Positions 17,303 to 25,747 of a DNA stretch of 40,420 nt are shown piece after piece. Each line of letters opens with the position of its first letter. Position 1 is the stretch's first letter. Where the stretch lies: NCBI GenBank assembly GCA_947627365.1, contig CANQVT010000023.1, positions 1 to 40,420 of the forward strand. Direction: 5' to 3'. Both the position numbers and the translations under genes were made by a program. The notes beneath the pieces are model-generated. The model was given only the letters and a program-made list of their open reading frames with translations, was not told the origin of the DNA and searched no databases. Origin of the DNA: an uncultured Lachnospiraceae bacterium (GTDB lineage: Bacteria; Bacillota; Clostridia; Lachnospirales; Lachnospiraceae).

Positions 17303-18263
17303 TGGAATCATCAACGTATACAAAGAGAGCGGCTATACATCGCACGACGTGGTGGCAAAGCTGCGAGGGATCCTCAGACAAAGACGGATTGGACACACCG
17401 GTACGCTGGACCCGGAGGCGCAGGGCGTGCTTCCGGTCTGCCTGGGAAAGGCGACGAAGGTCTGTGATCTGCTCACAGACCGAGATAAGACATACCGCGC
17501 CGTGCTTCTTCTGGGGACAACGACCGATACACAGGATACGACGGGACAGATTCTGGAGACAAAGACTGTGACATGCACGGAGGACGAGGCGCGGGCATGC
17601 ATTCGTTCCTTCGTCGGGCAGCAGGAGCAGATTCCGCCGATGTATTCGGCGCTCAAGGTCGACGGCAGGCGACTGTACGACCTGGCCAGGCAGGGAATCG
17701 AGGTGGAGCGCAAGCCGCGCAGGATTGAGATTTATGAGATCACAGTCGAGGAAGTCAGGCTCCCGGAGATCACGATGACGGTGACCTGCTCGAAGGGCAC
17801 TTATATCCGAACCCTCTGCCACGACATTGGGGCTGCACTTGGCTGTGGCGGCTGTATGAGGTCGCTGCTGCGAACGAAGGCTGGTCCGTTTCTGCTTTCG
17901 GACAGTGTGAAGCTGGAGACGGTGGAGCGCTACCGGGACGAGGGGCGCCTTGGGGAGCTGATCCAAAGAACAGACTCGGTATTCCAGGAGTTTCCGGCTC
18001 TGCTCCTGAATCAGGATGCGGAGCGTCGCGTGCGAAACGGGAACGCGCTGACGAGGGAGATCCTGAGGGAGTGCACGGTTCTGCGCGAGGGAGCGCCGGC
18101 AGATTGCGGCGTGTGCACGGATCAGGGGACAGATGCTGGCAAATGCTCAAAGCAGGAAACGGCTGAGGCCGTCCGCGTGTACGGTGTTGACGGCGCGTTT
18201 CTTGCCGTATATGAGTGGAATGCGCAGAGACAAAGCCTGTGCGCGAAGACGATGTTTCTATAA
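17295..18263 (+). CDS. truB: tRNA pseudouridine-55 synthase TruB
   Basis: TruB (322 aa) converts U55 in the T loop of tRNAs to pseudouridine. The catalytic motif HTGTLDPEAQGVLPVCLG contains the nucleophile D39; other family blocks are DKTYRAVLLLGTTTDTQD and QIPPMYSALKVDGRRLYDLAR. A PUA-like C-terminal region is interrupted by a Cys/Thr/Asp-rich stretch of about 25 residues (around 268-292, containing CGVCTDQGTDAGKC) not typical of the family. GTG start at 17295 with AGAGGA upstream, overlapping the nrnA stop. Confidence 0.93.
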   Translation: MIDGIINVYKESGYTSHDVVAKLRGILRQRRIGHTGTLDPEAQGVLPVCLGKATKVCDLLTDRDKTYRAVLLLGTTTDTQDTTGQILETKTVTCTEDEARACIRSFVGQQEQIPPMYSALKVDGRRLYDLARQGIEVERKPRRIEIYEITVEEVRLPEITMTVTCSKGTYIRTLCHDIGAALGCGGCMRSLLRTKAGPFLLSDSVKLETVERYRDEGRLGELIQRTDSVFQEFPALLLNQDAERRVRNGNALTREILRECTVLREGAPADCGVCTDQGTDAGKCSKQETAEAVRVYGVDGAFLAVYEWNAQRQSLCAKTMFL

Positions 18264-18287
18264 ACAATGATATAAGAAGGCTGAGTG

Positions 18288-19184
18288 ATGATAGAGATAC
18301 ATGACACCACAGATTTTCATTCTCCATTCCCGTCCGTGGTCACGCTGGGCAAATTCGACGGCCTGCACAGAGGACACCAGAAGCTGATCCGCGAGGTGCT
18401 GCGCTTGCAGGATAAGGGCCTTTACGGGATTGCCTTCACGATCGCGCCGGAGGAAAACCCGGCGCTTCTTACTCCACAGGAAAAAGGCGAGCTGTTTGAG
18501 GCGTTCGGGATCGACTGTATGATGCGGTGCCCGTACGTCCCGGAAATCCTGGGAATGGAGCCCGAGGCGTTCGTCTCTGAGGTACTTGTAGAACAGATGA
18601 AGGCGCGGTACATCGTGGTCGGGACGGATTTCCGCTTTGGGCATCGGCGGCGCGGGGATGCGGCACTGCTTGAAGAGCTACAGGGAAAGTATGGGTTCCG
18701 CCTGATCGTGGTGGAGAAGGAGCGGCATGAGGGTCGCGAGATCAGCAGCACATATATCAGAGAGGTGCTATCGGACGCAGATATGGAGCTGGCGAACTGT
18801 CTGCTCGGATATGCCTACCCCGTCACGGGCGTGGTGGAACACGGACAGAGGCTTGGGCGGCGGATTGGAATGCCGACGATCAATTTGATTCCGGATAGGA
18901 GAAAGCTTTTGCCCCCCAAGGGAGTGTATTTCAGCGAGGTGGTTTCGGACAGATTTCGCTGTCGCGGAGTGACAAATATCGGCTGTAAGCCGACCGTTGG
19001 AGGAGAGGCTCTCGGTGTAGAGACACATCTGTACGGGGTTCGCGAGGATCTCTATGGCGAGTCGATGAAGGTAATGCTGAAGCATTTTCGTCGTCCGGAG
19101 CAGAGGTTTGCCTCGGTAGACGATTTGAAGGCGCAGATGCAGCGGGATATCCAGGCGGGGAAGGCTTATTTCGGAATCGTATGA
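18288..19184 (+). CDS. ribF: Bifunctional riboflavin kinase/FAD synthetase RibF
   Basis: RibF (298 aa) phosphorylates riboflavin to FMN and adenylates FMN to FAD. The N-terminal nucleotidyltransferase shows GKFDGLHRGHQKLI (H-x-G-H) and a later ISSTYIREVL. The C-terminal riboflavin-kinase barrel shows GRRIGMPTINL, KGVYF and TNIGCKPTVGG. The ATG at 18288 fits AGAAGG at 18275-18280; a GTG one codon earlier is possible. It is the last gene of the operon before a new promoter for rpsO. Confidence 0.93.
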   Translation: MIEIHDTTDFHSPFPSVVTLGKFDGLHRGHQKLIREVLRLQDKGLYGIAFTIAPEENPALLTPQEKGELFEAFGIDCMMRCPYVPEILGMEPEAFVSEVLVEQMKARYIVVGTDFRFGHRRRGDAALLEELQGKYGFRLIVVEKERHEGREISSTYIREVLSDADMELANCLLGYAYPVTGVVEHGQRLGRRIGMPTINLIPDRRKLLPPKGVYFSEVVSDRFRCRGVTNIGCKPTVGGEALGVETHLYGVREDLYGESMKVMLKHFRRPEQRFASVDDLKAQMQRDIQAGKAYFGIV

Positions 19185-19210
19185 TCCCCATTTTTGCTAA
19201 ACTTTTTCGG

Positions 19211-19239
19211 TTGACGGAAAAGAGTTCTTATGTTATATT
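19211..19239 (+). promoter_or_regulatory. Promoter of rpsO-pnp
   Basis: TTGACG (19211-19216), exactly 17 bases, then TATATT (19234-19239). Transcription would begin near 19246, leaving about 84 nt of leader before rpsO. The leader holds two small hairpins (CCAG/CTGG at 19266-19276 and CCTG/CAGG at 19293-19304). S15 is autoregulated through its leader in several bacteria, but I cannot assign this leader to a known class. Confidence 0.72.
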
Positions 19240-19329
19240 GTTTGAGTGTAAAATTTAGCCGTTGCCCAGAAGCTGGACACTCCGACCGCTTTCCTGGCAG
19301 CAGGCGATCAAAAAACAGGAGGAGAAATC

Positions 19330-19596
19330 ATGATCTCAAAGGAGAAAAAGACAGCAATTATCAACGAGTATGCAAGAAAGCCCGGTGACACCGGTTCGCC
19401 GGAGGTGCAGATCGCAGTGCTCACAGCCCGCATTCAGGAGCTGACTGAGCATCTTCAGAATCATCCGAAGGATCATCATTCCAGAAGAGGTCTTCTGAAA
19501 ATGGTAGGTCAGAGACGTGGCCTGCTTGCGTATCTCAAGAAGACGAACCTTGAGGGATATCGTGAGTTGATCGCGAAGCTTGGTATCAGAAAATAA
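19330..19596 (+). CDS. rpsO: 30S ribosomal protein S15
   Basis: S15 (88 aa) is a primary binder of the 16S rRNA central domain. It is recognised across its whole length: [33 protein letters not shown] and [15 protein letters not shown]. The ribosome binding site is ACAGGAGGAG. pnp follows after a 193-base gap that contains strong secondary structure. Confidence 0.97.
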   Translation: MISKEKKTAIINEYARKPGDTGSPEVQIAVLTARIQELTEHLQNHPKDHHSRRGLLKMVGQRRGLLAYLKKTNLEGYRELIAKLGIRK

Positions 19597-19605
19597 GACC
19601 AAAAT

Positions 19606-19643
19606 GGGGCTGTCGCACAATAGAGTTATTTGGTGACAGCCTC
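19606..19643 (+). terminator. Hairpin after rpsO, possible partial terminator
   Basis: GGGGCTGTCGC (19606-19616) pairs with 19633-19643 (11 bp including two G-U pairs) around a 16-nt loop, followed by CGTTT rather than a full T-run. It may be a weak terminator reducing read-through from rpsO to pnp, or an RNA 3'-end stabiliser. Confidence 0.45.
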
Positions 19644-19653
19644 GTTTGCGCGA

Positions 19654-19754
19654 AGAACAGGTTCTGCAGGAAGGAAACCGAGACCACTGAAAAGGTGATT
19701 TTTGCGAAAGTCCTTTTTTCAGTAGTTTCGGAACTCTTGCAGATACCTTGTTCT
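19654..19754 (+). promoter_or_regulatory. Long imperfect hairpin in the pnp leader
   Basis: The outer arm (19654-19671 with 19735-19754) and inner arm (19678-19693 with 19716-19731, one mismatch and one G-U) form roughly 34 base pairs of nearly continuous duplex, with small bulges and a 22-nt apical loop, ending 35 bases before the pnp ATG. In E. coli the pnp leader hairpin is cut by RNase III and then used by PNPase for autoregulation; this element has the right place and shape for a similar role. Confidence 0.7.
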
Positions 19755-19789
19755 GATGCAGAAAAAATATCAGAAAAGGAGAAGAGAGC

Positions 19790-21877
19790 ATGTATAAGAG
19801 TTTTTCAATGGAGCTTGCAGGAAGAACGCTCACGGTTGACATAGGCCGTGTAGGTGCGCAGGCGAATGGTTGTGCGTTTATGCACTATGGGGACACGACG
19901 GTACTTTCCACCGCGACGGCGTCGGAGAAGCCGCGCGAGGGGATCGATTTCTTTCCGCTCAGCGTGGAGTATGAGGAGAAGTTTTATTCGGTAGGCAAGA
20001 TCCCGGGAGGCTTCAACAAGAGAGAGGGCAAGCCGTCCGAGAACGCGATCCTGACTTCCCGTGTGATCGATCGCCCGATGCGCCCGCTGTTCCCGAAGGA
20101 CTACAGGAACGATGTGACGCTGAACAACATGGTGATGTCCGTGGATCCGGAGTGCCGTCCGGAGCTTGTGGCTATGCTTGGCGCTGCGATTGCGACGTCG
20201 ATCTCTGACATTCCGTTTGACGGCCCGTGCGCGATGACGCAGATGGGTATGGTGAACGGGGAGCTGATCGTCAATCCGTCTCAGACACAGTGGGATGAGG
20301 GCGATCTGCAGCTTACGGTCGCTTCGACGGGTGAGAAGGTCATCATGATCGAGGCCGGCGCAAATGAGGTCAAGGATGAGGTCATGATCGATGCGATCTA
20401 CAAATGTCATGCGATCAACCTGACGATCATCGACTTTATCAATAAGATGGTGGCGGAGGTAGGCAAGCCGAAGCACACATACGAGAGCTGTGCGATTCCG
20501 GAGGAGCTGTTCGAGGCGATGAAGAAGATCGTGCCGCCGGAGGAGATGGAGGTGGCTGTCTTCACAGATGTGAAGCAGCAGCGTGAGGAGAATATCCGCC
20601 AGATCTCCGCGAAGCTCGAGGAGGCGTTTGCGGACAACTCGGAGTGGCTTGGTCTTCTGGGCGAGGCTCTCTATCAGTACCAGAAGAAGACGGTTCGCAA
20701 GATGATCCTCAAGGATCACAAGCGTCCGGACGGTCGTGCGATCACACAGATCCGCCCGCTGGCAGCGGAGGTGGATATCATCCCGAGAGTACACGGCTCC
20801 GCGATGTTCACGCGCGGTCAGACGCAGATCTGCACCGTGACGACGCTCGCCCCGCTCTCCGAGATGCAGAAGGTGGACGGCCTCGATGAGAACATTACGA
20901 ACAAGAGATATATGCATCACTACAATTTCCCATCCTACTCCGTAGGCGAGACAAAGGTCAGCCGCGGGCCGGGACGCCGTGAGATCGGTCATGGGGCTCT
21001 GGCAGAGAAGGCGCTGATCCCGGTGCTTCCGACCCCGGAGGAGTTTCCGTACGCGATCCGCACAGTATCTGAGACGTTCGAGTCCAATGGCTCTACCTCT
21101 CAGGCGAGTATCTGCGCGTCCACGATGTCGCTGATGGCGGCGGGCGTGCCGATCAAGAAGCAGGTGGCGGGTATCTCCTGCGGCCTTGTGACCGGGGAGA
21201 CCGATGACGATTACATTGTCCTGACCGATATTCAGGGCCTTGAGGACTTTTTCGGCGACATGGATTTCAAGGTGGCCGGCACACATGACGGTATCACCGC
21301 GATCCAGATGGATATCAAGATCCACGGCCTGACCAGGCCGATCGTCGAGGAGGCGATCGCAAGGACGCATGAGGCGCGCGAGTATATCCTCAATGAGATC
21401 ATGACGCCGTGCATTGCCGAGCCGAGACCGACGGTCAGCAAATACGCGCCGAAGATCATCCAGCTTCAGATCGATCCGCAGAAGATTGGCGATGTGGTGG
21501 GTCAGCGCGGCAAGACGATCAACACGATCATCGAGCGTACGGGCGTCAAGATCGACATCGACGACGACGGTTTCGTATCGATCTGCGGCACTGATCAGGA
21601 GATGATGGACAAGGCCGCCGAGATGATCAATATTATCGTGACGGACTTCGAGGCAGGACAGGTGTTTACCGGCGAGGTGGTCAGCATCAAGGAATTCGGC
21701 GCGTTCGTGGAGTTCGCGCCGGGCAAGGAAGGTATGGTGCATATCTCCAAGATTGCGAAGGAGAGGATCAACCGCGTGGAGGACGTGCTTACATTGGGCG
21801 ATAAGGTGAAGGTAGTCTGCCTTGGCAAGGACAAGATGGGAAGAATGAGCTTTAGCATTAAGGATGTAAAAGATTGA
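19790..21877 (+). CDS. pnp: Polyribonucleotide nucleotidyltransferase (PNPase)
   Basis: PNPase (695 aa) is a trimeric phosphorolytic 3'-5' exoribonuclease in mRNA decay. Two RNase PH domains flank an alpha-helical domain: the first begins near residue 10 with FFPLSVEYEEKFYSVGKIPG; the second contains RPDGRAITQIRPL and FPYAIRTVSETFESNGSTSQ. A KH domain (LQIDPQKIGDVVGQRGKTIN, about 560-620) and an S1 domain (FTGEVVSIKEFGAFVEFAPG, about 625-695) complete the usual layout. Length is normal. ATG at 19790 after AAAAGGAGAAG. It lies downstream of rpsO, as in most bacteria, and is closed by a terminator. Confidence 0.97.
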   Translation: MYKSFSMELAGRTLTVDIGRVGAQANGCAFMHYGDTTVLSTATASEKPREGIDFFPLSVEYEEKFYSVGKIPGGFNKREGKPSENAILTSRVIDRPMRPLFPKDYRNDVTLNNMVMSVDPECRPELVAMLGAAIATSISDIPFDGPCAMTQMGMVNGELIVNPSQTQWDEGDLQLTVASTGEKVIMIEAGANEVKDEVMIDAIYKCHAINLTIIDFINKMVAEVGKPKHTYESCAIPEELFEAMKKIVPPEEMEVAVFTDVKQQREENIRQISAKLEEAFADNSEWLGLLGEALYQYQKKTVRKMILKDHKRPDGRAITQIRPLAAEVDIIPRVHGSAMFTRGQTQICTVTTLAPLSEMQKVDGLDENITNKRYMHHYNFPSYSVGETKVSRGPGRREIGHGALAEKALIPVLPTPEEFPYAIRTVSETFESNGSTSQASICASTMSLMAAGVPIKKQVAGISCGLVTGETDDDYIVLTDIQGLEDFFGDMDFKVAGTHDGITAIQMDIKIHGLTRPIVEEAIARTHEAREYILNEIMTPCIAEPRPTVSKYAPKIIQLQIDPQKIGDVVGQRGKTINTIIERTGVKIDIDDDGFVSICGTDQEMMDKAAEMINIIVTDFEAGQVFTGEVVSIKEFGAFVEFAPGKEGMVHISKIAKERINRVEDVLTLGDKVKVVCLGKDKMGRMSFSIKDVKD

Positions 21878-21887
21878 CAGACTTTCG

Positions 21888-21913
21888 GCGCCTCAGTTTC
21901 TGGGGCGCTTTCT
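21888..21913 (+). terminator. Terminator after pnp
   Basis: GCGCCTCA (21888-21895) pairs with TGGGGCGC (21901-21908), 8 bp with one G-U, 5-nt loop, then CTTTCT. It starts 11 bases after the pnp stop codon. The T-run is modest. Confidence 0.6.
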
Positions 21914-21986
21914 GCATAAATGCTTTTACAGCGATTGGCAGTGGGGCGGAAGTATAGCTAATGCAGGGGTAAGGAGGATTCCGGAT

Positions 21987-24392
21987 ATGAAATACAGGAG
22001 AGTGGCAGGTTTTATCAGTGTGTCTGTGATCGCGGCGGCGCTGTCTGGCTGTGGGGCAGCGGGGAATAGAGATACAGAATCTCAGACCCTGTCCATAGCG
22101 GATATGGAGGTAGTGGTCGAGTCAGAGACTGAATGGACGGGAGCAGAGACAGAGGGGACTGTGCCGGAGACGGAATTCATGGAAATTGATCTGGCAGAAG
22201 TGCAGGACGGCAGCGCAGAGGATGCTGCAGAGTCGTCAGAGCCAGAGGAGATCATTGATGAGTCAGAACTGATCGTTGAGGACGGGGACGACTATGTAAA
22301 AAAGCCGGGAGTGGAGGAGACGCAGACCGAGGAGACGCAGACAGAGGGGAGCCAGATCGAGGAAGCAAAAATTGAGGAGAGGCAGACGGAGAAGGAACAG
22401 GAAGAAAAGTCTGCGATAGCGTCGACAAAGGAAAAATCTGGAGACCAAAAGGATAACAAGAAAGAGACACAAAAAGAAACGCAGAAGGAAACACAAAAGG
22501 AAATTAAGGATAGCGAAAAGAGTATCATTACCGCGGTAGGCGGCGCTCAGACGGAGACACAAGCTGCGGCTGAGACGGAGGTGAAAGCGAAGCCTCAGAC
22601 GGAAACGGAAACGGAGACCGAGACAGAAACGGAAATCGAGACGGAGACAGAGACAGAGACCGAAACTGAGACGGAGACAGAGACGGAAACCGAGACAGAG
22701 ACAGAGACGGAAACCGAGACAGAGACGGAAACGGAGACTGAGACGGAAACGGAGACCGAAACCGAGACCGAGACAGAAACCGAAACCGAGACAGAAACCG
22801 AAACCGAGACCGAGACAGAAACGGAGACCGAGACCGAGACCGAAACTGAGACGGAAACCGAAACAGAAACCGAGACGGAAACAGAAACGGAAATAGAAAC
22901 TGAGACGGAGACCGAGACAGAGACCGAAACTGAGACGGAAACGGAGACTGAGGCAGAGACAGGAGTTCGGATCGTGAACGACTTGGTGAGGGTTCGTGAG
23001 CAGCCGTCTACGGATGCGCCCCAGATTGCATCTATGTCTGCCGGAATGCAGGTGTACGCGATAGCTGAGAGTGGAGAATGGACGCAGGTCCTTTTTGAGG
23101 CTCCGGACGGATTGGAAAACGGTTACATCAAATCCGATTATCTGGAAGGGACAGAGAGTCTGTACACGGTAAAAGAGACGATCAACGTGCGGAAGGAAGC
23201 TTCGACGGATTCCGAGAAGCTTGGCACGCTTTCCGCAGGGGACGGCGTACTCGTGCTGGATACAGACGAGGATGGCTGGGTAAAGATCAAGTACAAAGGG
23301 GACGCGGAGGAAGCCCAGGATGCCTACGTGATGCAGAAGTATCTCGAAGAGGCAGCTCTGGACAGCTACAGGATCGCGGAGCTTGTACAGAAGCAGACTG
23401 AGTCGGGAAATAAGGAGACTGAGTCTGAGACTGCAGCAGACGAGGATGAGAGTCCGGCAGAGAATGAGACCCCGGCAGAGAACGAGAGTTCATCAGAGAG
23501 TGAAGACGCGTCAGCGAACGAAAATGCAACGGATGACAAAAAGGCAAATGAAGCGTTGATAGTTCCTGGATTATGTTTCGTCAACAGCTTCCATGTCAAT
23601 GTGCGGGAACAGCCCTCTACGGAGGCGGAAATCATAGCATCTCTGTCAAATGATATGATCGTGTATGCGGCTGGCAGCGAGGGCGAATGGATCAGGATTT
23701 TCTTTGAATCTCAGAATGGAGTGGCAGAAGGCTATATCAAGAGCGAGTTTTTGGAGAAATCCGACCTAGAAAACGCGAGGATCGCAGAGTTTGCGAAGGC
23801 AAAGCTGCAGGAAACTGCCCAGGAAACGGAGCAGCAGGAGAGAGCGTCTGAAGCGGAGGATGAGACAGAGTCTGACACAGAGGCAGGGTCAGACGCGGAG
23901 ACAGAAGCCGAGACGGAGGCTCAGACAACGCCGGAGACGGAGGCAGGACCGCTGGAGCTTACGGAGGGCATAGAAAGTCAGTTTGAGCTGATGAAAGCTA
24001 CGCTTTCCGACGCTAAAAAGGCAGGCATCATATATTCCTCACAGAATAAGAAGGCGCAGGCCCAGCTTGAGGATTATGAGACGTATGCCGAAGACTATGA
24101 AATTGAGCTGACGCTCAAAGAGATTGAGTCGGATCTTGACATCGATCTGGCGGCTTCAGAGCTGGTGGATTCTGTAGACTGCATCTTCTGCATGGAGGAT
24201 GAGCTGGTTGACGGACTGTTGCAGACCGTGTGCGCTTATGCGAAAGAGATGGAAATCCCTGTGATCGGATTAAAGCAGGATCAGCTGGAAAGTGGCTGTG
24301 TGGCTGTCTATGAGGATGGGGAGCTTTACTGGAATGCTGAGGTGGCAAAAGAGCTCAGTCTTGGCGAACAGGCGCCGGAGGTCAAGAAATAG
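21987..24392 (+). CDS. Lipoprotein with Thr-Glu repeat stalk, three SH3b domains and a binding-protein-like C terminus
   Basis: The 801-residue product starts with a lipoprotein signal (SVIAAALSGCG, lipidated Cys near residue 22). An acidic linker leads to roughly 58 Thr-Glu dipeptides (about residues 205-326). Then come three bacterial SH3-like modules (about 327-390, 392-455 and 530-592): VRVREQPSTDAPQIASMSAG, INVRKEASTDSEKLGTLSAG and VNVREQPSTEAEIIASLS. Such modules bind peptidoglycan or peptides. The last 140 residues (from about 661) contain KAGIIYSSQNKKAQAQLEDY, LVDSVDCIFCMEDELVDGLL and MEIPVIGLKQDQLESGCVAV. These resemble part of a TrpX-type ABC substrate-binding protein, though only one lobe-sized segment is present. 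Inference: an envelope-anchored, wall-spanning protein. It is a single gene after the pnp terminator; I found no clear promoter. Confidence 0.8.
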   Translation: MKYRRVAGFISVSVIAAALSGCGAAGNRDTESQTLSIADMEVVVESETEWTGAETEGTVPETEFMEIDLAEVQDGSAEDAAESSEPEEIIDESELIVEDGDDYVKKPGVEETQTEETQTEGSQIEEAKIEERQTEKEQEEKSAIASTKEKSGDQKDNKKETQKETQKETQKEIKDSEKSIITAVGGAQTETQAAAETEVKAKPQTETETETETETEIETETETETETETETETETETETETETETETETETETETETETETETETETETETETETETETETETETETETETETETETETETEIETETETETETETETETETEAETGVRIVNDLVRVREQPSTDAPQIASMSAGMQVYAIAESGEWTQVLFEAPDGLENGYIKSDYLEGTESLYTVKETINVRKEASTDSEKLGTLSAGDGVLVLDTDEDGWVKIKYKGDAEEAQDAYVMQKYLEEAALDSYRIAELVQKQTESGNKETESETAADEDESPAENETPAENESSSESEDASANENATDDKKANEALIVPGLCFVNSFHVNVREQPSTEAEIIASLSNDMIVYAAGSEGEWIRIFFESQNGVAEGYIKSEFLEKSDLENARIAEFAKAKLQETAQETEQQERASEAEDETESDTEAGSDAETEAETEAQTTPETEAGPLELTEGIESQFELMKATLSDAKKAGIIYSSQNKKAQAQLEDYETYAEDYEIELTLKEIESDLDIDLAASELVDSVDCIFCMEDELVDGLLQTVCAYAKEMEIPVIGLKQDQLESGCVAVYEDGELYWNAEVAKELSLGEQAPEVKK
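22599..22962 (+). repeat. Hexanucleotide-type repeat encoding (Thr-Glu)n
   Basis: About 58 consecutive ACN-GAR codon pairs, interrupted by two Ile-Glu pairs. Thr codons vary (aca, acc, acg, act), as do Glu codons (gaa, gag), so the tract is conserved at protein level and is not a fresh pure hexamer expansion. Longer blocks of codon order recur, suggesting segmental duplication. Confidence 0.93.
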
Positions 24393-24421
24393 AGAAAAGA
24401 AATTTGAAAACAGGGAAATGC

Positions 24422-24454
24422 AAAAAGGATGCCCTGCCTAACGGCAGAGCATCC
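24422..24454 (-). terminator. Intrinsic terminator overlapping the aroA stop codon
   Basis: On the minus strand a 12-bp stem (24454-24443 with 24438-24427, one wobble) closes a 4-nt loop and is followed by TTTTT (24426-24422). The aroA stop codon TAG (24440-24438) lies in the loop and first stem base, so the final codons of aroA form the 5' arm. Confidence 0.88.
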
Positions 24455-25715
24455 GAAGATCATCGTAGAATCCGGGATAGCTGATTGTCACACAGTCGCT
24501 GTCCCGGATTTCTGTCTCTCCGGAACAGGCGAGGGCTGCCACGGCGAAGCTCATCGCAACGCGGTGATCCTTGCAGCTGTCGATCACAGCCCCGTGGAGG
24601 GGCTTTCCTCCGTGGATGATCATGCCGTCGTCCGTGGCTTCCGCATCACAGCCGATACGGGAAAGATTGTCCGTCGTGACCTTGATGCGGTCGGATTCTT
24701 TCACCTTCAGCTCGGCGGCGTCCCGGATGACGGTAGTGCCGTCCGCGAACGCGGCGAGAACCGCGAGTACCGGAAGCTCGTCGATCAAGGTCGGAATGAT
24801 CTCGCCCTCGATGACAGTGCCGTGCAGAGAGCTGCTGCGCACCAGAAGATCCGCGCATGGCTCTGCTCCGGAATGATCCTCGTTCAGGAGTGCGATATCC
24901 GCGCCCATCGCCCGGCAAACGCGGAGCATGCCGTCGCGCGTCGGGTTGATCCCGACATTTTTGAGAAGAATCTCCGAGCCGGGAACCAGCAGGGCGGCGG
25001 CGATAAAATAAGCGGCAGAGGAGATGTCACCCGGGACATTGACCTTCTGGCCTGTCAGTGAAGGCTCTGGCGAGATCGTTGCAGTCGTTCCCGTGGAACA
25101 GAGATCTGCCCCGAAATAGCGGAGCATCAGCTCAGAATGATTTCGTGAGACGACAGGCTCCGTGACGCTGGTTTTGCCATCCGCATACAGGCCGGCGAGC
25201 AGGATGCAGGATTTGACCTGTGCGGAGGCGACCGGCGACTGATAATGAATTCCGCGCAGCTGAGATGGACAAATCTTGAGAGGCGCACAGCCATTGTCCT
25301 TCATTGAGACGATGGAGGCTCCCATCTCGGTCAGAGGAAGCATGACGCGCTTCATCGGACGTCTGCAGATCGATTCGTCTCCTGTGATGACCGAGGAAAA
25401 GCGCTGTCCGGAGAGAATCCCGGACATCAGGCGAACGGTCGTCCCGCTGTTGCCTGCGTCGAGAATATCCGAGGGAGCGGACAGACCATAGAGCCCTTTT
25501 CCGAACACAGTCACGTCTGAACCGTTCTGCTCGATCTCGATCCCCATCCGGCGGAAACAAGCAATCGTCGCGAGGCAGTCGGCGCCGGTCAGGAAGTGGC
25601 TGACCTCCGTGCGCCCTTGCGAGAGCGCGCCAAACATGATGCTGCGGTGGGAGATTGACTTGTCGCCCGGAACGGCGAGCTCACCCCGCAGAGGTGCCGT
25701 GTATTTCATTTTCAT
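24438..25715 (-). CDS. aroA: 3-phosphoshikimate 1-carboxyvinyltransferase (EPSP synthase)
   Basis: EPSP synthase (425 aa), sixth step of the shikimate pathway, joining phosphoenolpyruvate to shikimate 3-phosphate. Motifs: PGDKSISHRSIMFGALSQG at the N terminus, LDAGNSGTTVRLMSGILSG for the PEP site, GDESICRRPMKRVMLPL, ELPVLAVLAAFADG and LKVKESDRI near the C terminus. The NSGTT form, rather than NAGTAMRPL, points to the class II group common in Gram-positives. Start: the first ATG (25715) is 11 bases after AAAGGA; the second ATG, two codons later, is possible. It lies 32 bases downstream of the ABC-F gene, presumably in the same transcript, and is the only shikimate-pathway gene here. Confidence 0.95.
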   Translation of the reverse strand: MKMKYTAPLRGELAVPGDKSISHRSIMFGALSQGRTEVSHFLTGADCLATIACFRRMGIEIEQNGSDVTVFGKGLYGLSAPSDILDAGNSGTTVRLMSGILSGQRFSSVITGDESICRRPMKRVMLPLTEMGASIVSMKDNGCAPLKICPSQLRGIHYQSPVASAQVKSCILLAGLYADGKTSVTEPVVSRNHSELMLRYFGADLCSTGTTATISPEPSLTGQKVNVPGDISSAAYFIAAALLVPGSEILLKNVGINPTRDGMLRVCRAMGADIALLNEDHSGAEPCADLLVRSSSLHGTVIEGEIIPTLIDELPVLAVLAAFADGTTVIRDAAELKVKESDRIKVTTDNLSRIGCDAEATDDGMIIHGGKPLHGAVIDSCKDHRVAMSFAVAALACSGETEIRDSDCVTISYPGFYDDLRMLCR

Positions 25716-25747
25716 GACAGGAATTTTCCTTTCGTGTTAGTCCGGAT

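Noticed and set aside
22599-22962. CRISPR-like or satellite repeat
   Set aside because: The period is 6 bases, in frame, with free synonymous variation; there are no spacers, so it is a protein-coding tract.
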